From Bacillus multifaciens (GTDB taxonomy: Bacteria; Bacillota; Bacilli; Bacillales; Bacillaceae_G), in the NCBI RefSeq assembly GCF_030756675.1, contig NZ_JAVBXD010000043.1:1-35448 (forward strand): a stretch of 35,448 nucleotides of DNA. Reading direction: 5' to 3'. This document shows positions 32,251 through 35,448 of this stretch, piece after piece. The notes below the pieces were generated by a model that worked only from the letters and a program-made list of their open reading frames with translations, made no database searches and was not told where the DNA came from. Both the position numbers and the translations under genes were made by a program. Position 1 is the stretch's first letter. Each line of letters opens with the position of its first letter.

Positions 32251-32307
32251 ATCATTTCAACATATATTTCGATTCGAAATAAACAAAAGCGGAAGAGGGA
32301 AAGAAAC

Positions 32308-32607
32308 ATGCCAATTCTTATAAACCATGCTGCTACCCCTAAAATATTCAATCCAAATTTAGTAAAGGATACAGATTTACAATCTTCACATATAAAAAGT
32401 AAAGAAAAACATTTTGAAGGGATTTGTCACCTTTTAAACACCTTTAATTTAGGAAAAAAAGTAACCGAAATTATAGTTAATGGTGTGCCATTAACCGTTT
32501 CAGTATTCAGCGGATTTCATTTTAACACAGGTCTTGCTACATTTATAAATAAAAATGGTCGCATTGTCCTCGTTAATTGCGAGCGCATTGATGCACTTAT
32601 ACTTTAA
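32308..32607 (+). CDS. Small protein of unknown function, second of a tandem pair
   Basis: 99 residues. The C-terminal 60 (LLNTFNLGKKVTEIIVNG ... LATFINKNGRIVLVNCERIDALIL) align with the preceding gene product. The N-terminal 40 (MPILINHAATPKIFNPN..., polar, with SSHIKSKEKHFEG) have no counterpart. I chose the ATG at 32308 with GAGGGAAAG ahead of it; a longer frame begins at 32233 inside the terminator and has no ribosome site. No signal peptide, no membrane helix. Function unknown. A spore-surface role would suit a small beta-rich Bacillus protein but nothing in the sequence proves it. Confidence 0.65.
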   Translation: MPILINHAATPKIFNPNLVKDTDLQSSHIKSKEKHFEGICHLLNTFNLGKKVTEIIVNGVPLTVSVFSGFHFNTGLATFINKNGRIVLVNCERIDALIL

Positions 32608-32740
32608 TATTACTATTTATGAAAAAAAATATTCAACATGACAAGATAAAATGAAACTTTAATCAGTGGGGGTTTCTTCATCTCCGACTAATTATTAGCC
32701 CTCACCAATCGGGCGCATACCAGCAGTTTATCTCCCACCG

Positions 32741-32856
32741 AAAAGCGGAAGCGGATCGCTCAGAACAAGAGGACGTTGGAGTTCCTGACATAGAGGCGCT
32801 TTTTGTCTCGGCCGAGTGGGCGAAACGACCAGAGATTCTAGCCGCTAGAGCTGGAT
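32741..32856 (+). repeat. GC-richer palindromic repeat, copy 1
   Basis: It starts AAAAGCGGAAGCGGATCGCT and ends GATTCTAGCCGCTAGAGCTG. Its interior (GGACGTTGGAGTTCCTGAC, ATAGAGGCG, CGAAACGACC) matches the inverted copy at 35235 over nearly its full length. I recall related sequences dispersed in many Bacillaceae genomes, but no name. Confidence 0.7.
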
Positions 32857-32862
32857 CTAATT

Positions 32863-32978
32863 AAAAGCGGAGGCGACTGCTTAGCCCCGTCGGCTAAGGT
32901 TCTTGCACGCAGAAGATGCTTTTTATCTTCTCGCGGGCAGGGTTTTTAGACGCAAGGGGCTAGGAGCCGAAGCTGGAC
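32863..32978 (+). repeat. GC-richer palindromic repeat, copy 2 (diverged centre)
   Basis: It has the same end signatures (AAAAGCGGAGGCGACTGCTTAG... and ...CTAGGAGCCGAAGCTGGA) but a different centre. TTAGCCCC near the left pairs with GGGGCTAG near the right, and GAAGATGC/TTTTATCTTC make an inner hairpin, so the unit folds into one long structured stem. Confidence 0.62.
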
Positions 32979-33037
32979 AATGCTTTCGCCAAATTTTTGG
33001 GTGGGAGTATTACTGCCCACGAATAGCAGGATAAATA

Positions 33038-33069
33038 AAAAAGAGATAGCATATATGCTATCTCTTTTT
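33038..33069 (-). terminator. Terminator of the rRNA-tRNA operon
   Basis: A 32-base perfect palindrome (AAAAAGAGATAGCATA and its complement) lies 3 bp after the last tRNA, with T-rich sequence on the minus strand. Confidence 0.88.
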
Positions 33070-33072
33070 GTA

Positions 33073-33144
33073 TGACCCGTACGGGATTCGAACCCGTGTT
33101 ACCGCCGTGAAAGGGCGGTGTCTTAACCACTTGACCAACGGGCC
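33073..33144 (-). tRNA. tRNA-Glu (TTC)
   Basis: 72 nt. GGCCCGT/ACGGGTC acceptor stem and anticodon loop CTTTCAC. No CCA is encoded. Last tRNA of the array in transcription order. Confidence 0.93.
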
Positions 33145-33150
33145 AATTTC

Positions 33151-33241
33151 TGGCAGAGAAGAAGGGATTCGAACCCTCGCACCGCTTACGCGATCTACTC
33201 CCTTAGCAGGGGAGCCCCTTGAGCCACTTGGGTACTTCTCT
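33151..33241 (-). tRNA. tRNA-Ser (GCT)
   Basis: 91 nt with the long variable arm of class II tRNAs. Anticodon loop CTGCTAA, CCA encoded. Confidence 0.93.
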
Positions 33242-33249
33242 ATATTATA

Positions 33250-33324
33250 TGGCTCCGCAGGTAGGACTCGAACCTACGACCGATCGGTTAACAGCCGATA
33301 GCTCTACCACTGAGCTACTGCGGA
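33250..33324 (-). tRNA. tRNA-Asn (GTT)
   Basis: 75 nt. Acceptor TCCGCAG/CTGCGGA, anticodon loop CTGTTAA, CCA encoded. Confidence 0.94.
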
Positions 33325-33327
33325 ATA

Positions 33328-33404
<77 letters not shown>

Positions 33405-33411
33405 TAGAAAA

Positions 33412-33482
33412 AGCGGGTGAAGAGAATCGAACTCTCGACCAGAGCTTGGAAGGCTCTTGTTTTACCACTAAACTACACCCGC
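33412..33482 (-). tRNA. tRNA-Gly (TCC)
   Basis: 71 nt. Acceptor GCGGGTG/CACCCGC, anticodon loop CTTCCAA. No CCA encoded. Confidence 0.93.
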
Positions 33483-33489
33483 ATAAAAA

Positions 33490-33565
33490 TGGTGAGCCAT
33501 GAAGGACTCGAACCTTCGACCCTCTGATTAAAAGTCAGATGCTCTACCAACTGAGCTAATGGCTC
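33490..33565 (-). tRNA. tRNA-Lys (TTT), copy 2 in transcription order
   Basis: 76 nt. Anticodon loop CTTTTAA, CCA encoded. Identical to the Lys gene at 34767. Confidence 0.94.
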
Positions 33566-33574
33566 ATTTTGAAA

Positions 33575-33650
<76 letters not shown>

Positions 33651-33665
33651 TTGCATATTTCAAAA

Positions 33666-33741
<76 letters not shown>

Positions 33742-33751
33742 TTAATATAAA

Positions 33752-33827
33752 TGGCGGTCCCGACCGGGGTCGAACCGGCGATCTCCTGCGTGACAGGCAG
33801 GCATGTTAACCACTACACCACGGGACC
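33752..33827 (-). tRNA. tRNA-Asp (GTC)
   Basis: 76 nt. Acceptor GGTCCCG/CGGGACC, anticodon loop CTGTCAC, CCA encoded. Confidence 0.94.
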
Positions 33828-33829
33828 AT

Positions 33830-33906
<77 letters not shown>

Positions 33907-33932
33907 ACGATATAATATTCTTTTTTAAAAAA

Positions 33933-34025
33933 TGGAGGAGGTAGAGGGATTCGAACCCCCGCGCGACTCTCGCCGCCTGTCGGTTTTCAAGACCGATCCC
34001 TTCAGCCAGACTTGGGTATACCTCC
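33933..34025 (-). tRNA. tRNA-Ser (TGA)
   Basis: 93 nt, class II with a long variable arm. Anticodon loop CTTGAAA, CCA encoded. Confidence 0.93.
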
Positions 34026-34043
34026 ATATATATAAAACTTGAG

Positions 34044-34120
34044 TGGTGGACCTTGTAGGACTCGAACCTACGACCGGACGGTTATGAGCCGTCTGCTCTA
34101 ACCAGCTGAGCTAAAGGTCC
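34044..34120 (-). tRNA. tRNA-Ile2 (CAT, lysidine-modified)
   Basis: 77 nt with anticodon CAT. The body GGACCTTTAGCTCAG differs from both the initiator and the elongator Met next to it, and the position between Met and Ser equals Ile in B. subtilis trnB. It should therefore be the TilS substrate that reads AUA. Confidence 0.85.
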
Positions 34121-34124
34121 TTTA

Positions 34125-34201
34125 TGGTAGCGGCGGAGGGGATCGAACCCCCGACCTCACGGGTATGAACCGTACGCTCTAGCCAGCTGAGCTACACCGC
34201 C
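34125..34201 (-). tRNA. Elongator tRNA-Met (CAT)
   Basis: 77 nt. GGCGGTGTAGCTCAGCTGG body as in B. subtilis elongator Met, anticodon loop TTCATAC, CCA encoded. Confidence 0.9.
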
Positions 34202-34216
34202 ATAAAGAGTTATAAG

Positions 34217-34289
34217 TGGAGCCTAGCGGGATCGAACCGCTGACCTCCTGCGTGCAAGGCAGGCGCTCTCCCAGCTGAGCTAAGGCCCC
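34217..34289 (-). tRNA. tRNA-Ala (TGC)
   Basis: 73 nt. Acceptor GGGGCCT/AGGCTCC, anticodon loop CTTGCAC. No CCA encoded. Confidence 0.93.
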
Positions 34290-34304
34290 GTAATTTTAAA
34301 ACTA

Positions 34305-34378
34305 TCGGGAAGACAGGATTCGAACCTGCGACCCCCTGGTCCCAAACCAGGTGCTCTACCAAGCTGAGCCACTTCCCG
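34305..34378 (-). tRNA. tRNA-Pro (TGG)
   Basis: 74 nt. Acceptor CGGGAAG/CTTCCCG, anticodon loop TTTGGGA. No CCA encoded. Confidence 0.93.
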
Positions 34379-34387
34379 TTAATAAAG

Positions 34388-34461
34388 CGCGCCCGAGAGG
34401 ACTCGAACCCCTAACCTTTTGATCCGTAGTCAAACGCTCTATCCAATTGAGCTACGGGCGC
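34388..34461 (-). tRNA. tRNA-Arg (ACG)
   Basis: 74 nt. Acceptor GCGCCCG/CGGGCGC, anticodon loop CTACGGA; A34 is expected to become inosine. No CCA encoded. Confidence 0.93.
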
Positions 34462-34464
34462 ATA

Positions 34465-34553
34465 TGGTGCCGAGGGCGGGGGTCGAACCCGCACGGTGGT
34501 CACCCACCGCAGGATTTTAAGTCCTGTGCGTCTGCCTGTTCCGCCACCCCGGC
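34465..34553 (-). tRNA. tRNA-Leu (TAA)
   Basis: 89 nt, class II. Anticodon loop CTTAAAA, CCA encoded. Confidence 0.93.
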
Positions 34554-34569
34554 ATATCATATTGTAAAT

Positions 34570-34644
34570 TGGAGCGGAAGACGGGATTCGAACCCGCGAC
34601 CCCAACCTTGGCAAGGTTGTATTCTACCACTGAACTACTTCCGC
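34570..34644 (-). tRNA. tRNA-Gly (GCC)
   Basis: 75 nt. Acceptor GCGGAAG/CTTCCGC, anticodon loop TTGCCAA, CCA encoded. Confidence 0.93.
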
Positions 34645-34672
34645 ATAATATTGAATTTCTTTCGTTTACAAG

Positions 34673-34753
34673 TGCGGGTGAAGGGAGTCGAACCCCCACG
34701 CCAAAGGCGCCAGATCCTAAGTCTGGTGCGTCTGCCAATTCCGCCACACCCGC
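34673..34753 (-). tRNA. tRNA-Leu (TAG)
   Basis: 81 nt, class II. Anticodon loop CTTAGGA. No CCA encoded. Confidence 0.92.
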
Positions 34754-34766
34754 GAAATGAAATAAA

Positions 34767-34842
34767 TGGTGAGCCATGAAGGACTCGAACCTTCGACCCT
34801 CTGATTAAAAGTCAGATGCTCTACCAACTGAGCTAATGGCTC
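34767..34842 (-). tRNA. tRNA-Lys (TTT), copy 1 in transcription order
   Basis: 76 nt. Anticodon loop CTTTTAA, CCA encoded. Same sequence as 33490-33565. Confidence 0.94.
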
Positions 34843-34851
34843 TTACTAAAG

Positions 34852-34927
<76 letters not shown>

Positions 34928-34930
34928 ATA

Positions 34931-35006
34931 TGGTGGAGGATGACGGGATCGAACCGCCGACCCCCTGCTTGTAAGGCAGGTGCTCTCCCAGCTGAGCTAA
35001 TCCTCC
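34931..35006 (-). tRNA. tRNA-Val (TAC)
   Basis: 76 nt. Acceptor GGAGGAT/ATCCTCC, anticodon loop CTTACAA, CCA encoded. First tRNA after the 5S gene, 4 bp from it. Confidence 0.94.
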
Positions 35007-35010
35007 ATTT

Positions 35011-35126
35011 GCCTGGCAACGTCCTACTCTCACAGGGACAAAGTCCCAACTACCATCGGCGCTAGAGAGCTTAACTTCCGTGTTCGGTATGGGAACGGGT
35101 GTGACCTCTCTGCCATCATTACCAGA
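35011..35126 (-). rRNA. rrf: 5S ribosomal RNA
   Basis: 116 nt. On the minus strand it starts TCTGGTAATGATGGC and contains the conserved CCCATACCGAACACGGAAGT block and the closing GTAGGACGTTGCCAGGC. Flanked by 23S upstream and tRNA-Val downstream. Confidence 0.95.
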
Positions 35127-35234
35127 CTATATTCATTTGAGACAATCATTATTATACTTGATTCACTAAAAAAGTCAACAAGTTTTTTTATGTTCTCTCA
35201 AAACTAGATAACATCAATGTAGTTCTTGGAATAA

Positions 35235-35350
35235 TCCAGCTCCAGCGACTAGAATTTCCGGTCGTTTCGCACCTTCCTGCGAGGCAAATAACGCCTCTAC
35301 GTCAAGTACTCCAACGCCCTGCAATTCTGAGCGAGTCGCTTCCGCTTTTT
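35235..35350 (-). repeat. GC-richer palindromic repeat, copy 3, inside the 23S-5S spacer
   Basis: On the minus strand it begins AAAAGCGGAAGCGACTCGCT and ends CTAGTCGCTGGAGCTGGA, with GGCGTTGGAGTACTTGACG and CGAAACGACCGG inside. It matches copy 1 at 32741 in the opposite orientation. It enlarges the spacer between 23S and 5S to about 229 bp and is co-transcribed with the rRNA. Confidence 0.75.
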
Positions 35351-35355
35351 AATTT

Positions 35356-35448
35356 GGTTAAGTCCTCGATCTATTAGTATTCGTCAGCTCCACGTGTCAC
35401 CACGCTTCCACCTCGAACCTATCAACCTGATCATCTTTCAGGGATCTT
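35356..35448 (-). rRNA. rrl: 23S ribosomal RNA, 3' end (partial)
   Basis: The minus-strand complement carries the conserved 3' end of 23S rRNA: GATCCCTGAAAGATGATCAG, GGTGGAAGCGTGGTGACACG, and ACTAATAGATCGAGGACTTA then ACC. The gene continues beyond the window edge. Confidence 0.95.

Larger units (their letters stand above)
32661..33027. repeat. Composite repeat region downstream of the tRNA array
   Basis: CTCCCACC (32731-32738) and GGTGGGAG (33000-33007) form an inverted pair that frames two copies of a GC-richer repeat (see 32741 and 32863). The outer flanks (CAGTGGGGGTTTCTTCATC at 32664, ATTACTGCCCACGAATAGC at 33009) look like the ends of another repeat into which the inner copies have been inserted. 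The whole 32608-33037 gap holds no supported protein gene. Confidence 0.5.

Noticed and set aside
32233-32307. 25-codon N-terminal extension of the second small paralogue
   Set aside because: It begins within the preceding terminator, lacks a ribosome site and is Lys/Arg-rich without similarity to the paralogue; the ATG at 32308 has a good site.

Overview
The window is chromosomal DNA of a low-GC Gram-positive endospore former. It is most probably a member of the Bacillus cereus group. The reasons are the low GC content, the BceRSAB/SdpR/YjcZ/YteA proteins, the B. cereus-type glg operon, the trnB-like tRNA order, and several copies of an interspersed ~150-200 bp repeat that looks like the group's bcr1 element. 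Some proteins differ visibly from the B. cereus/B. anthracis versions I remember, so a divergent group member is possible (inference).

Layout. 1-537: right end of a decayed IS3-family element, with OrfA fused in frame to the end of OrfB. 748-1345: an sdpR-sdpI type pair with a candidate operator; sdpI is N-terminally shortened. 1386-8370: a peptide-antibiotic sensing and detoxification locus (response regulator, intramembrane-sensing kinase, FtsX-like permease, ABC ATPase, second FtsX-like permease), so two paralogous permeases share one ATPase. 8388-9333: a tiny YjcZ-type spore protein and a nucleotidyltransferase-fold protein. 9338-18556: the menaquinone pathway, menF-D-H-B coupled by ATGA overlaps, then a 0.7 kb non-coding gap, then menE-menC, with menA divergent from menF. 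18739-21782: a YteA/DksA-like protein, a CspD cold-shock protein, an AIM24-family protein and an intracellular lipase-fold hydrolase. 21979-30380: the glycogen operon glgB-glgC-glgD-glgA-glgP on the minus strand. 30694-31638: L-lactate dehydrogenase behind two Rex-type palindromes. 31983-32607: two small tandem paralogues of unknown function. 32660-33030: a nest of interspersed repeats. 33038-35448: the end of an rRNA operon on the minus strand (23S 3' end, 5S, 22 tRNAs, terminator).

How the genes connect. Menaquinone synthesis, Rex-controlled lactate dehydrogenase and glycogen metabolism are all redox and carbon functions. A cre-like site lies upstream of glgB. The bce locus is a self-contained resistance module. 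Dispersed repeats fill many of the intergenic gaps, including one inside the glg operon, one inside the bce locus and one inside the 23S-5S rRNA spacer.

The least explained items are a putative small RNA between menE and menB (about 12280-12451, with promoter, CU-rich segment and terminator), the one-ATPase/two-permease bce arrangement, the internally deleted SdpI, the tandem small paralogues (the first with no well-placed normal start codon), and the repeat lodged in the rRNA spacer. No searches were run. Family assignments come from motifs and memory.
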